Counted from the stretch's first letter, positions 1-9,199 are shown. The stretch: DNA of 60,623 nt from Solirubrobacteraceae bacterium (GCA_030447785.1 JAUJOF010000014.1:2427-63049), one strand, 5' to 3'. The notes: generated from the sequence alone by a model not told the origin. Numbers and translations: made by a program.

Positions 1-901
1 GCTCGGGCTCTGGCTCGGGCAGGGGGGCGGATACCGCGGGTTCGCGCACCGGCTCGGGCGGGGAGGCGGATACCGCGGGCGCGGGCGCGGGCGCGGGCTC
101 CGGCTCGACCTCCTGCGGCGAGATGGGCTCCGGCTCGGGCTCTGGCGGGATGGCGGATACCGCCGCGGGCTCGGGCTCCGGCTCGGGCTCCTGTGGTGAG
201 ATGGGCTCCGGCTCGGGCTCTGGTGCGGGCGGGGGGGCGGAGACCGCGGGCTCGGGCTCCGGCTCGGGTGGGGGAGTGGACAGCGGGGGTCCGGGCGCGG
301 CGGCCGGGCGCTGGACGGCCTCGTCGGGCAGGAGGGCCAGCGCGGCGTCGGCGACCTCGTCGGGCGTACCCGAGGTCAGGGGGGCGGCCGTGGCGAGCGC
401 GAGGAGGAGCGCGCGGGCGTCGGGCTCGGGCAGCGGGGCGTTGACCGCCTCGCCGTAGGCCTGCTCGGCGGCCCGGAAGCGCTCGCGCACCGCGCGGCAG
501 TCGACGCAGCCGGCCAGGTGGCGGTCCAGGCGCACGGTGTCATCGTGGGAGAGGGCCCGGTTGGCCCGCGCGGCGATGAGCCGAGGGACCCAGGTGCAGA
601 TGTCCCGGCCCCGGGCCAGGCGGCGCACCCCGCCGCGGGAGGGCGCCGGCACCCGTGCGGCGGCGGTCTCGCGCACGGCGCCGCGCAGGAGGATGTCGGG
701 CTGCAGGCCGCGCACGTCATCGGTGGTCGCCACGTGGGCGCGGAAGCGCGAGAAGGCCTCGGCCGCCGCGGCGCGCGCGGGCCCTCGCCCGGTCACGGCG
801 GCGGCGTAGGCGAGCACGGCGTCGCCGCGCAACTCGATCAGGCCGGCCAGCGCGCTCGGGTTGCCGGCGCGCACCCCCGCCGGTGTCACCCCTCGAGGCA
901 T
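1..901 (-). CDS. zinc-finger (anti-sigma-like) protein with Glu-Pro repeat tail, partial
   Basis: Reads off the left edge, so the C-terminus is missing. The ATG at 901 has an in-frame GTG alternative at 889. The first ~95 residues are helical (segment GDAVLAYAAAVTG) and loosely recall a sigma-70 region 2 or a regulator. A CHCC-type zinc-finger motif follows (DRHLAGCVDCRAVRERF), typical of anti-sigma factor zinc-finger domains that hold an ECF sigma factor. About 80 residues later the protein becomes low-complexity, with repeated EPEPEPEP blocks separated by AVSAPPP or ISPQE. Such Pro/Glu tails commonly extend through a cell wall or act as linkers; no membrane segment is seen before the window ends. 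The function as an anti-sigma factor is inferred from the finger only. Confidence 0.6.
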   Translation of the reverse strand, partial: MPRGVTPAGVRAGNPSALAGLIELRGDAVLAYAAAVTGRGPARAAAAEAFSRFRAHVATTDDVRGLQPDILLRGAVRETAAARVPAPSRGGVRRLARGRDICTWVPRLIAARANRALSHDDTVRLDRHLAGCVDCRAVRERFRAAEQAYGEAVNAPLPEPDARALLLALATAAPLTSGTPDEVADAALALLPDEAVQRPAAAPGPPLSTPPPEPEPEPAVSAPPPAPEPEPEPISPQEPEPEPEPAAVSAIPPEPEPEPISPQEVEPEPAPAPAPAVSASPPEPVREPAVSAPLPEPEPE

Positions 902-958
902 TCGCGAGAAGGGTAGCTCGCGCGTCCCGGGCCGCGTCCGCACGGCCGGAGGGCGACC

Positions 959-964
959 TATGCT
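959..964 (+). promoter_or_regulatory. TANNNT -10 box for the GT4 gene at 974
   Basis: TATGCT lies 9 nt before the ATG at 974, which would put the transcript start at or next to the start codon (leaderless mRNA). No Shine-Dalgarno sequence is visible. Confidence 0.5.
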
Positions 965-973
965 CGCGGCGCC

Positions 974-2242
974 ATGGCCACGCTGCGCCTCACCGTGCTG
1001 GTCGACGCCTGGCCGGTGCTCTCGCAGACCTTCGTGGGTAATGAGGTCGCCGCGCTGGCCCGCGCCGGCCACCACGTGCGCCTCGAGGCGGGCGCGTCGG
1101 GAGACGCCGTGGTCGATCCTCCGCCCGGGTTCGGCGTGGCCGTCGGCGCGCGCGACGGCCGGGGGCGCCGCCTGGCCGACCTGGCGTGGCTGGTGGCCCG
1201 CCATCCCCGCCGGGCCCTGGCCGATCTGCGCGCCCGCCCGCGCTGGCGCGGGGTGCACGAGCCGCGCCCCCTGCGCGAGCTGGCCCCCGCCGCCCGCCGC
1301 GTGGCCACCCACCGCGCCGAGCATCTGCATGCCCACTTCGCCGCCGGGGCGGCCCTCGACGCGCTGCGCCTGGGCGACCTGCTCGACCTTCCGGTGAGCG
1401 TCACCGCCCATGCCCACGACATCTTCGCTCGCCCGCGCGACCTCGAGGACAAGCTCGCGCGCGCGGCCTTCACCACGAGCGGCTGCGCCTACACCGTGGA
1501 GGCCCTGCGTCGCATCGCCGGGCCCCAGCACGCCGGGCGCGTGCACGAGATCGTGATGGGGATCGACCCCGAGCGCTTCCGCCGCGGCGCCCCGCATCCG
1601 CCGGCCACCACGGTGCTCGCCGTCGGGCGCCTGGTGCCCAAGAAGGGCTTCGCCGACCTGATCGCCGCGGTGGGCCTGCTGCGCGACCGCGGGCGCGCCC
1701 CGGCGCGGACGGTGATCGTGGGCGACGGCCCGCTGCGCAAGGAGCTGGGGGCGACCATCGAGACGGCGGGGCTGGGCGGGCTGGTCGAGCTCGCGGGTGC
1801 GCGCTCCCAGGAGGACGTACGCGCCCTGCTCGAAGAGGCCACCGTGCTGGCCATGCCCTGCGTCGTGGCCCCCGACGGCGATCGCGACTCCATGCCCGTC
1901 GTGGTCAAGGAGGCCCTGGCCATGGAGGTGCCCGTCGTGGCCAGCGACGAGGTCGGCCTGCCCGAGGTGGTCCGCCCCGGCTGGGGGCGCCTACACCCGC
2001 CCGGCGACGCGCAGGCCCTGGCCGGCGCCCTGGAGGAGCTGCTCGCGCTCCCTCCCGTGCAGCGGGTGGCGATGGGCCGCGCCGGGCGAGCCTTCGTCAG
2101 CGAGCACTGCCACGTCGACCGCGAGGCCGCACGGCTCATCGAGCTGATCCGTGGCGTCCAGACGCCACCGCATTCCAGGGCGCGCAGCGGCAAGAGCCGC
2201 TGGCTGCGCGCCACGGGCGCGAAGCCCGCCGGGTTGTCGTAA
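974..2242 (+). CDS. glycosyltransferase family 4
   Basis: A 422-residue GT-B-fold glycosyltransferase that would transfer an activated sugar onto a growing surface glycan in the cytoplasm. The N-terminal acceptor domain begins LTVLVDAWPVLSQTFVGNE. The donor domain has the GT4 hallmarks: VGRLVPKKGFADLI near residue 217, VGDGPLRKEL near 249, and the EALAMEVPVVASDEVGLPE nucleotide-sugar loop near 313. The start is the ATG closely preceded by a TANNNT box. It opens the plus-strand part of the glycan locus. The donor and acceptor sugars cannot be told from sequence alone. Confidence 0.9.
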   Translation: MATLRLTVLVDAWPVLSQTFVGNEVAALARAGHHVRLEAGASGDAVVDPPPGFGVAVGARDGRGRRLADLAWLVARHPRRALADLRARPRWRGVHEPRPLRELAPAARRVATHRAEHLHAHFAAGAALDALRLGDLLDLPVSVTAHAHDIFARPRDLEDKLARAAFTTSGCAYTVEALRRIAGPQHAGRVHEIVMGIDPERFRRGAPHPPATTVLAVGRLVPKKGFADLIAAVGLLRDRGRAPARTVIVGDGPLRKELGATIETAGLGGLVELAGARSQEDVRALLEEATVLAMPCVVAPDGDRDSMPVVVKEALAMEVPVVASDEVGLPEVVRPGWGRLHPPGDAQALAGALEELLALPPVQRVAMGRAGRAFVSEHCHVDREAARLIELIRGVQTPPHSRARSGKSRWLRATGAKPAGLS

Positions 2243-2253
2243 GGCCAAGCCGC

Positions 2254-3282
2254 TCACACCGCCGTCAGGTGCACCACGCCCAGCGCGTCCTCCTCCTCGC
2301 GCACGCGCCCGTCGCGCACCAGGAGGTCGACGTGGCCCAGCACCTCGCTGAGGCAGAGGTAGGCCTGGGTGAGCGCGACCTCGCCCCACAGCTCCTGTCC
2401 GACCTCGTAGGCGGTGCGCGGACGCTCGGCGACCAGGCGCAGGATCTTGTCGGCGCGCCGGGCGTGCATGCGAAAGCGCTCGTCGACCAGGGCCCCCGCG
2501 TCGTCGAAGGGATCGCCGTGGCCGGGCAGGACCACGTCGACGCCCTCCATGGCCTGCGTGGCGCGCATCGAGTCGAGGTAGGTCACCAGGGCGTGGGGGC
2601 GCTCCCCGCCTGCGGCGCCCCCCAGGGGCCGGGACAGCAGCGGGTTGGAGGAGATGTGGCGCAGCAGGTGGTCGGCGACCAGCAGCAGGCCGCGCTGCTC
2701 GTCGTGGAGGATCGTGTCCGACGGGGAGTGGCCCGGACGGTGGTGCATCCGCAGCGTGCGCCCGGCGAAGACGAGCGCCTCGCCGTCGACCAGCCCGCGG
2801 GTGACCGTGGCGCTCGAGCCCCAGCCGCGGGCGACGCGCGCCACCGCGCGCAGCGCGCGCGTCACGTCGGCGGAGATGCCGTGGCGGCGCATCTGCTCCT
2901 CGGCATAGGCGTCGCCGGCCTCCATCTCCTCGCTGTAGCGGGCCAACCAGGGCGCCAGCGCGGCCAGCGAGCAGACCTCGGCGCCCGAGCGGCGGGCCAG
3001 GATGTCGCTGAGGCCGATGTGGTCGAGGTGCTGGTGGGAGAGCACGATGCGCTCGAGGTCCTCCACGCACCGGCCGTGGTCGGCCAGGGCCCGCTCGAGG
3101 GCGTCGAGGGCCTTGCCCGAGTTGGGGCCCGTGTCCACCAGGGTGAGCGGCTCGTCCTCGATGAGCCAGCAGTTGACCCGTCCGACGGCGAAGGGCGTGG
3201 GGATGGCCAGGCGGTGCACGCCCGCCGCGGCCGCGCGATCGAGCAGCGCCTGCTCGTCGAGGGCGGAGGATGGTGCGGGCAT
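2254..3282 (-). CDS. MBL-fold metallo-hydrolase
   Basis: A 342-residue metallo-beta-lactamase superfamily hydrolase. The zinc-binding HxHxDH motif is intact (SHQHLDHIG, His83/His85/Asp87/His88), followed by HHRPGHSPSD, DEQRGLLLVADHLL and the late LPGHGDPF histidine. The last ~75 residues (from HARRADKILRLV) look like the winged-helix tail found in the LACTB2/GloB-like subgroup. The substrate is unknown; hydrolysis of a thioester or phosphodiester is typical for the family. It is convergent with the GT4 gene, with only 11 bp between stops. A TACGCT box lies 6 nt before the ATG. Confidence 0.88.
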   Translation of the reverse strand: MPAPSSALDEQALLDRAAAAGVHRLAIPTPFAVGRVNCWLIEDEPLTLVDTGPNSGKALDALERALADHGRCVEDLERIVLSHQHLDHIGLSDILARRSGAEVCSLAALAPWLARYSEEMEAGDAYAEEQMRRHGISADVTRALRAVARVARGWGSSATVTRGLVDGEALVFAGRTLRMHHRPGHSPSDTILHDEQRGLLLVADHLLRHISSNPLLSRPLGGAAGGERPHALVTYLDSMRATQAMEGVDVVLPGHGDPFDDAGALVDERFRMHARRADKILRLVAERPRTAYEVGQELWGEVALTQAYLCLSEVLGHVDLLVRDGRVREEEDALGVVHLTAV

Positions 3283-3288
3283 CGGCGC

Positions 3289-3294
3289 AGCGTA
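3289..3294 (-). promoter_or_regulatory. TANNNT -10 box for the MBL gene
   Basis: TACGCT on the minus strand ends 6 nt before the ATG at 3282, giving a leaderless or near-leaderless transcript. Confidence 0.45.
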
Positions 3295-3340
3295 CGGCGC
3301 GCGCGGCGCGGACGTCAGGGCAGGGGACGCAGCCCACAGC

Positions 3341-3346
3341 TAGAGT
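3341..3346 (+). promoter_or_regulatory. TANNNT -10 box for the methyltransferase at 3355
   Basis: TAGAGT lies 8 nt before the GTG start. It is divergent from, and 46 bp away from, the -10 box of the MBL gene. Confidence 0.45.
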
Positions 3347-3354
3347 CGCCACCC

Positions 3355-4155
3355 GTGAGCACCTCCGCCCCGACGGACATCGCCCGGGCGGTCGCCGACG
3401 TGGCGTTGTGGTACCACACGATCGACCTGCCCGACGGCAGCGCCACCCCGGGGTGGTTCGACCTGCGCCGGGTCGTAGGGCTGATGCTCCTCCCCGACGT
3501 GCGGGGCAAGCGCTGCCTGGACGTGGGCACCTACGATGGCTTCCTCGCCTTCGAGCTCGAGCGCCGGGGCGCGCGAGAGGTCGTGGCGACCGACCTGTCC
3601 GATCACGAGGACTGGGACTGGCCGGCTCGCATGCGCGAGCGCGGTGCGGCGGGACTGGCGCAGCTGGCCGGCAGGAAGGGCCACGGCTTCGAGGTGGCCC
3701 GCACGCTGCTGGGCTCCTCGGTCCAGAAGCTCGAGCTCAGCGCGTACGACCTGTCGCCCGAGGTGGTGGGATCCTTCGACGTCGTGGTGTGCGGCAGCCT
3801 GCTGCTGCACCTTCGCGACCCCGTCCGGGCGCTGGAGGCCATCCGCTCGGTCTGCGACGGATGCTTCGTCTCCGCGGAGGCCGTCGAGCTCGCGCTGAGC
3901 CTGCGCCATCCGCGCCTCCCCGTCTCGCGCCTCATCGCCGATCCGACGCTCTGCCAGTGGTGGCTGCCCAACGTGAGCGCCCACCGGCAGATGCTGCTCA
4001 CGGCGGGGTTTGGGGTGCAGCGCGCCACGCGTCCCTACGCCATTCCCTTCGGGGTGGCCCATCCGCCTGTGACACGCCACCGCATCCTGCGCCGGCTGGC
4101 GGCAGGTGGCCAGGGCGTGCCTCACGCCGCCGTGCTGGCCCACCCCGACCTTTAA
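3355..4155 (+). CDS. CmoB-like SAM-dependent methyltransferase, paralogue A
   Basis: A 266-residue class I SAM methyltransferase. The N-terminus carries LWYHTIDLPDG then TPGWFDLR, a signature shared with the tRNA mo5U34-methyltransferase (CmoB-like) family. The SAM-binding motif I is CLDVGTYDGFLAFELERRG, with an acidic residue ending strand 2 (VATDLSDHED) and the post-motif FDVVVCGSLLLHLRDP. The closest relatives in this window are the genes at 12606-13523 and 19914-20735 (paralogues B and C), so a role in modifying sugars of the surface glycan is more likely than tRNA modification; that is inference from context. The start is a GTG with a TANNNT box just upstream. Confidence 0.82.
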   Translation: MSTSAPTDIARAVADVALWYHTIDLPDGSATPGWFDLRRVVGLMLLPDVRGKRCLDVGTYDGFLAFELERRGAREVVATDLSDHEDWDWPARMRERGAAGLAQLAGRKGHGFEVARTLLGSSVQKLELSAYDLSPEVVGSFDVVVCGSLLLHLRDPVRALEAIRSVCDGCFVSAEAVELALSLRHPRLPVSRLIADPTLCQWWLPNVSAHRQMLLTAGFGVQRATRPYAIPFGVAHPPVTRHRILRRLAAGGQGVPHAAVLAHPDL

Positions 4156-4317
4156 GGGCCTATCCCGCTAGGGATCGCACGCCAAGGCGGCCGATCCGCG
4201 GCGTTTGGCGGCGGTGCTCGCCGGTGCTCTGCACGCTGCGCCCGCGTGCCCCACACCACTCCCTCCGGTCGTGCCACGGTTCGACCACCTCGCCGCGCGT
4301 CCCTACCGAGATAGACC
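4156..4317. other. convergent intergenic region
   Basis: 162 bp between two converging genes. It holds a small inverted repeat (ATCCC-GCT-AGGGAT, 4170-4183) that could help end transcription but has no T-run. No gene is recognised. Confidence 0.3.
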
Positions 4318-5269
4318 CTAAGGACGCAGCCCACGCACGGCGGCGGTCCGGTGCAGGCGCCACCACCATTCCCACCGCCGGCGCCGCGCCGCCGCGCCCG
4401 GCGACCCGGCGACGGCGGCCGGCGTGAGGGCGGCGGCGCGCACGGCGGGCACGCCGGCGTTCAGCGCGGCGACGGCCAGCGTGCGCGCGGCGCCGCGCCG
4501 GCGGCGCATCCACGCGTAGGCGGCGGCCTGGGAACGCACCAGACGCTGCTCGCCCCAGGCCGCGCGGGCGGCGGCGGCGTGGTCGTGGTGCACCCGCGCG
4601 GCGGGCACGTAGCGGGTGGCCCAGCCCGCGTGGTGCAGGCGCCAGCACAGGTCGAGGTCCTCGGCGTAGAACCACATCGCGTCGTCGAAGCCGCCGACCT
4701 GTTCCACGCCGCGCGGCGCACGAGCAGCAGCGCGCCGTGGGCCCAGGGCACGTCGCGCTCGCGCTCGGGGTCCCAGCGGCCCTCCAGGCACAGGCGCTCC
4801 CCCAGGCGCGCCAGGCGGTGGCCCGCGCCGAGGTTGACCGCCAGCGTGGTGCGCACGGCCGGGAAGGGGTGCACGCTGTGCTGGGTGCGCCCGTCGGCCA
4901 GCAGCAGGCGGGGGCCAGGACCCCGGCGTGGGGGTGTGCGGCGCCGGCGCGCAGCAGGGCCTCCAGCGCGCCGGGCTCCAGGCGCAGGTCGGCGTTGGCG
5001 GGGGCCACCCACGGGTGCTGCGTGCGCCGGGCGACCAGGTTGACCGCGGGCCCGTACCCGCGATTGTCCCCGAGCGCGAGGAGCCGCGCCCACGGATGCT
5101 CGTCGCGCACCAGCTGGGCCGAGCCGTCGCTCGACGCGTTGTCCACCACCCACACCTCGGCGCGTCCGGCCTCGTGGTCGGCGTGCAGAGAGCGCAGGCA
5201 CGCGTCGAGGCGCTCGCGCAGGTTCCAGGAGACGACGGCCACCGCGACGCACGGGCCGCTGGGCGTCAC
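4318..5269 (-). pseudogene. glycosyltransferase family 2, frame broken twice
   Basis: A GT2 (GT-A fold) glycosyltransferase whose reading frame is interrupted by two missing bases, one in a G/C run near 4911-4915 and one near 4710. Read across them the protein is about 317 residues: VAVAVVSWNLRERLDACLRS, VVDNASSDGSA, the metal-binding region PANADLRLEPGA, then WAHGALLLVRRAA and VGGFDDAMWFYAEDLDLCWR, which is the usual GT2 ED(x)D acceptor loop. Adding the two bases restores 318 whole codons. The GTG start overlaps the TGA of the preceding GT4 gene (GTGA), so the two are coupled. The breaks look like homopolymer sequencing errors rather than decay, because similarity is strong on both sides. 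Confidence 0.75.
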
Positions 5270-6360
5270 GGGGCGCCCAGCTCGCGGTACAGCGCCACGT
5301 GCTCGGCCACGCTGCGGCGCTGGTCGAAGGCCCGCGCGTGCTCGCGACAGCGCGCCGGCGTCGCGGGGTCGGCGGCCAGGTCGAGGGCCTCGAGCAGCGC
5401 GCGCGCCAGGTCGGCCTCCTCGCCGGGCGCGAACAGGCGCCCGACGCCCTCGTCGCCCAGGACCTCGGGGATCCCCCTCGTTCGTGCCCACGCCGGGCGT
5501 GCCGCAGGCCAGCCCCTCGGCCACCACCAGGCCGAAGGCCTCGGCGCGGGAGGGCAGCACGCTCACCCAGGCGGCGCGGTAGCGCTCGCGCAGGGTGACA
5601 TCGTCGCGCGCGGCGGGCGCGAGCTGCACGCCGGCGTGGCCGCCCAGGCGCGCGGCCAGCGCCGGATCGGCGGGGTGCTCGAGGACCAGCCGTGCGCGGC
5701 GGCGCTCGCGGCGCACCCGCGCGAAGGCGCCCAGCAGCACGTCGGCCTGCTTGCGCGGGTCCTCGAGCGCAGCGGCGCAGTAGAGCGTGGGCTCCTCGGC
5801 GCGCTGCCCGCCCGGCGTGAAGGCCTCCAGGTCCACGCCCGGGTGGATGACCCGCGCGCGGGCTCCCAGCAGGCGGTCCACCCCTCGGCCACCGCGGCGC
5901 TGATGGCCACCACCGCGTCGACGCCGCCGGCCACCCGCCGCGCGGCGGCCAGCGCCCGCCCGCGGCCGACGGCGCCCTGGGCATGCGGCAGGCCCATGGC
6001 CGAGAAGACGGCGGGACGCCCCGCGCGCCGCGCCCAGGCCAGGGCGGCCAGCCCCTCGCCGACGTAGAGGGCGTGGGCCACGTCGGGCGCGGCGGCGCGC
6101 AGGGCGCGCCAGGCGGCGGGCAGGTGGGCGGCCGGCGCGGGCAGGCCCGTCCACGCGGCCAGCCGCTCGGGCCGGCGGCCCAGGCGGCGGACGGTCACGC
6201 CGTCCTCGACGCGGGTGGCCGCGCGCCGGGCGGCGTGGGTGGTCAGCACCGTGGCCGCGTGGCCCTCGGTCGCGAAGCCCGCGGCGAGGTCGTGGACCAC
6301 CCGCTCGGAGCCGCGGCGCACCTCCGGCCAGTAGTAGGGATGCAGCAGCGCCACGTCCAC
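5266..6360 (-). pseudogene. glycosyltransferase family 4, two compensating indels
   Basis: A GT4 enzyme of 364 residues once two indels are corrected: one G missing in the run near 5881-5885 (AEGVDRLLG expected) and one extra G near 5473-5477 (NEGIPEVLG expected). The N-terminus MDVALLHPYYWPEVRRGSE is typical of GT4 enzymes that bind the acceptor near the N-terminus. The donor domain shows HPGVDLEAFTPGG, CAAALEDPRKQADVLL, then SRAEAFGLVVAEGLACGTP. The total length is a multiple of three, because one base is lost and one gained. It starts at GTG 6360 behind a TAGCCT box and is coupled to the GT2 gene downstream. A 5'-end copy of this gene remains at 9619-9670. Confidence 0.78.
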
Positions 6361-6376
6361 GACGGCGGGAGGCTAC
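6325..6376. repeat. 52-bp direct repeat, left copy
   Basis: Identical at 48 of 52 positions to 9619-9670. It covers the first 12 codons of the GT4 gene plus its upstream TAGCCT box. The two copies bracket a 3.2-kb block holding the PCMT-like gene, the ABC1 kinase gene and a small ORF. Confidence 0.85.
6370..6375 (-). promoter_or_regulatory. TANNNT -10 box for the GT4 gene at 6360
   Basis: TAGCCT on the minus strand, 9 nt before the GTG start. It is part of the 52-bp repeat, so the right copy carries the same box. Confidence 0.4.
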
Positions 6377-6434
6377 TTCTGCGATTCGCCGCTGGGTCGT
6401 TCGCCCGCGCCGTCTGCCACCTCAGGGATCGTGC

Positions 6435-7627
6435 CTACTGGTGCCAGCTCCACCGGGTTGACGAGCGACGTCCGGGCCGGAAGCTCGCTTGCAGCTCCAG
6501 CTCCCGCTCGGTAGGCCGGCCGCGCCTCCTCCAGTCCTCGATCAGGTCGAGCAACAGGCGCTGTGCGTCGGGGTCACCGTATGACTCGATGCGCGTGAAG
6601 GTCTTGGCCCCGGCCAGCAGCGCGAGCCCGCCCCCGTCTTCGCTGATCACGCCCGGCCGCGGGCCGCCGCCGACCCAGCGGCTCGCCGGCGCCTCGATCG
6701 CCAGGAAATAGGAGAGTGCCGGACGCGGCGCTCGCACGCCCAGCCGGCTGATCCGCGGTTCGGACAGTGCCAGCGAGAGAAGCCGGCGCCTGCGCTCGGC
6801 GGACAGTCCCCGCAGCGCCGCTCCGCTGAGGTGGGCTAGGGGACGCCCTCGGTTGTCGACCCGCTCGCTCGCGCTCAAGCTGGGTGCGGGCTGCGGCGCC
6901 GGGTCACCTGCCGCGTCGCGTAACGCCATGAAGCCTCCCCAGAGGACCGCCACCGAGCGAAGCAGCGTGGGCTCCTTGCGGAAGGTCACCACCGCCTGCA
7001 CCTGGCCGCTGCGACCGACGCGAAGGGGCAGCTCCAGCAGACCGCCTTCGATGAGCTGGTCGAACCAGGCGCGCGGTATCGATCCCGCGCTCGCGGTGAC
7101 GATGACGCGATCGTAAGGGGCCGCGCGCCGCCAGCCGTCTCGCCCGTCGCCCACCACCACCTTGACGGGCGAACCGTGCTGCGCGAGCGCCCGGCGCGCC
7201 GCCCCGCGCCGTGGCCGGTTCCAGTTCGATCGAGATCACCTTGCCCTCTGGCCCGACGAGCTCTGCGAGCAGCGCAGCGTTGTAGCCGGTACCAGCACCT
7301 ACCTCGAGCACGCGCTGGCCTTCGTCCACATCGAGCTGCTCGAGCATCGCCGCCATCATCGACGGCTGTGAGGAGGAGCTCGTGGGGTGCCCGCGCTCGT
7401 CGCGGGCGGTAAGGATCACGTCGTTGTGATAGACCGCCTCGAGCCCATCGCGGGCGGCCTGATCGGCGACGAAGCACTCACGCGGGACGGCCACGAAGGC
7501 CTTGCGCACGGCGGGGCTGAGCAGCGCCCCGCCACGCTCGAGCTCCTCGACGAGTTGGCGGCGCAGCCGACCGCTGCGGCGACCGGCGGGCGGAGGATCC
7601 GCGCGCTTGCGTGTCTCCCTGGGCCAC
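6435..7627 (-). pseudogene. PCMT-like protein-L-isoaspartate methyltransferase with C-terminal extension, frameshifted
   Basis: Related to protein-L-isoaspartate O-methyltransferase, which repairs damaged Asp/Asn with SAM. The central part is clear: AVPRECFVADQAARDGLEAVY, QPSMMAAMLEQLDVDEGQRV, VLEVGAGTGYNAALLAELVG (SAM motif I), VVVGDGRDGW and YDRVIVTASAGSIPRAWFDQL. A ~180-residue C-terminal extension of unknown function follows. An extra G in the run near 7203-7206 breaks the frame inside the SAM domain. A second extra base in about 7565-7625 would join RLRRQLVEELERG to the GTG at 7627, which sits 7 nt after a TAGGGT box. With both removed the gene is 397 whole codons. A GTG at 7509 is the only start if the second indel is not real. 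GC is visibly lower than in the flanking glycan genes. Confidence 0.72.
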
Positions 7628-7634
7628 GAGCGCG

Positions 7635-7640
7635 ACCCTA
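7635..7640 (-). promoter_or_regulatory. TANNNT -10 box for the PCMT-like gene
   Basis: TAGGGT on the minus strand, 7 nt before the GTG at 7627; this supports 7627 over 7509 as the start. Confidence 0.45.
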
Positions 7641-7669
7641 GCCAACAGGTGGTGCTGAGGATCTCGTCC

Positions 7670-7675
7670 TAGCGT
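7670..7675 (+). promoter_or_regulatory. TANNNT -10 box for the ABC1 kinase gene
   Basis: TAGCGT lies 8 nt before the ATG at 7684, divergent from the PCMT-like promoter. Confidence 0.45.
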
Positions 7676-7683
7676 GCGGGGCC

Positions 7684-9069
7684 ATGGCCTTTGGTGGTGA
7701 GCTGCCGACTGGTCGCCTTGTGCGTACCGCGCGTCTTGGCGGGCTCGTCGGCGGGCAGGGCGCTCGGTGGGTCGGGACGACTCTCGCTGGCCTGACACGC
7801 TCTGAGGAACGAGACGAGGCGGCCCGCCAGGCGCGGCTTCTGGAGATCTCCGAGCGGCTGCTCGTCGCGCTTGGCCAGATGAAGGGCGTGGCGATGAAGC
7901 TCGGCCAGGTTCTCTCGGCGATGGACTTGCCGCTCGGTTCGCCGGAGCAGACGGAGGCGTTCAAGTCGCGCTTGACCGCCCTTCAGGCCGCCGTCCCTGC
8001 GGTGGCGTTCGACCGCGTCGAGAAGGTGCTGCGCACGGAACTGGGCGGTCCTGTGCACGACGTCTTCGACGACTTCGACGCGCAGCCGTTCGCCGCCGCT
8101 TCCATTGGCCAGGTCCATCGAGCGGTGGTCAACGGGGAGGACGTCGCGGTCAAGGTTCAGTACCCCGGGATCGCGGAGGCCGTCGAGGCCGACCTGCGCA
8201 ACCTTGCGCTCCTGCCACCACTGCTCAAGCCGCTCGCCCCCCGCACCGACTTCCGGGCACTGATCGACGAGATCCGAGGCGCGATAGGGCAAGAGCTCGA
8301 CTACGAACTGGAGGCCGACCACCACCGCACGCTCGCGCGAGCCTTTCGCGGTCACCCGTTCATCCGCGTCCCCAAGGTCTACACGGGGTTGTCGACGCGG
8401 CGTGTTCTCGTCAGCGAGTACATCCCGGGCACCGGGCTGGCGGACATCAAGCAGCGGCCACAGCCCGAGCGCGACCGTTTCGCCGAGATGCTCGTCCGGT
8501 TCTTCTGGGGCGCGCTGGCCCACACCCATCGCTGCGTCGCCGACCCGCACCCAGGCAACTACGTCCTCGACGGCGCGGGCAAGCTCGCCGTCTTCGACTT
8601 CGGCCAGACCCGCGTCCTGTCGCCCACCTACGTCACCGGCGAGCAGGAGCTGGTCCGCGCGGTCAGGGCGCGCCGGCCAGAGGCCGTACACGCGGCGATG
8701 CGACAGTTGGGGATGCTCCCCGCGCCCGAGGAGGTCGATGGTGAGCGCCTGCTCGAGCTGATGCTCGCCACCTCATGGCTCTACGAGCCCGGGGTGCGCC
8801 AGATCGACCCCGACCTGGTAAGACAGGTCATGGAGGCGAACACTCCCGGCTCCCCGCACGCGCGCCTCATGCGCAAGCTCGTGATACCGCCCGAGTCCCT
8901 GCTGGTCCGCAAGATGGACGGGATGCTGCTCAGCGTTCTCAGCAGCCTGCGCGCGACGGCCGACTGGGACGCGATCGCCGCCGAGTACTACGCCCAGCAG
9001 GCCGCGTCCACGCCGCTTGGCGCCGCCGACCGCGACTTCTGGCAGCACCGGTCGCGGCGCGCCGCTTGA
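7684..9069 (+). CDS. ABC1/AarF/UbiB family atypical kinase
   Basis: A 461-residue member of the ABC1 (AarF/UbiB/ADCK) family of atypical kinases/ATPases linked to isoprenoid-quinone or lipid metabolism. The family-defining motifs are all present: KxGQ (AMKLGQVLS, residues ~71-79), the Ala-rich nucleotide loop (FAAASIGQVHRA, ~136-147), VAVKVQYPG with the ATP-binding Lys157, QELDYELEADH, the hinge VLVSEYIPG, the catalytic DPHPGNY (~288) and the metal-binding VFDFGQTR (~304). No transmembrane segment is obvious. It lies divergent from the PCMT-like gene inside the segment bounded by 52-bp repeats, and nothing nearby indicates quinone synthesis. Confidence 0.92.
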   Translation: MAFGGELPTGRLVRTARLGGLVGGQGARWVGTTLAGLTRSEERDEAARQARLLEISERLLVALGQMKGVAMKLGQVLSAMDLPLGSPEQTEAFKSRLTALQAAVPAVAFDRVEKVLRTELGGPVHDVFDDFDAQPFAAASIGQVHRAVVNGEDVAVKVQYPGIAEAVEADLRNLALLPPLLKPLAPRTDFRALIDEIRGAIGQELDYELEADHHRTLARAFRGHPFIRVPKVYTGLSTRRVLVSEYIPGTGLADIKQRPQPERDRFAEMLVRFFWGALAHTHRCVADPHPGNYVLDGAGKLAVFDFGQTRVLSPTYVTGEQELVRAVRARRPEAVHAAMRQLGMLPAPEEVDGERLLELMLATSWLYEPGVRQIDPDLVRQVMEANTPGSPHARLMRKLVIPPESLLVRKMDGMLLSVLSSLRATADWDAIAAEYYAQQAASTPLGAADRDFWQHRSRRAA

Positions 9070-9199
9070 CCAGCCGGACGCCGGCTCCCGGTCGGCTTCG
9101 CTGACGCTTCCCAGAGTCAGCGCCGGCGACGGCGCGCGGTACGCGCGCACGGCCTCAGCGCCGCTTGACAGCGCACATCGCTGGGTGTTGAGTGGTCGT

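Noticed and set aside
1186..3354. An upstream extension of the methyltransferase at 3355 making a 989-residue protein
   Set aside because: The extension overlaps the GT4 and MBL genes and has no protein-like motifs; the GTG at 3355 has a promoter box and the family start.
3355..4155. Calling the three CmoB-like paralogues tRNA-modifying enzymes
   Set aside because: Three copies among glycosyltransferases and no CmoA partner in the window make a glycan role more likely; the family name is kept only as a resemblance.
4700..5900. Programmed ribosomal frameshifting as the explanation for the GT2 and GT4 breaks
   Set aside because: No slippery heptamer or pseudoknot pattern recurs. The same defect appears in unrelated genes and always in G/C runs, so sequencing error is simpler.
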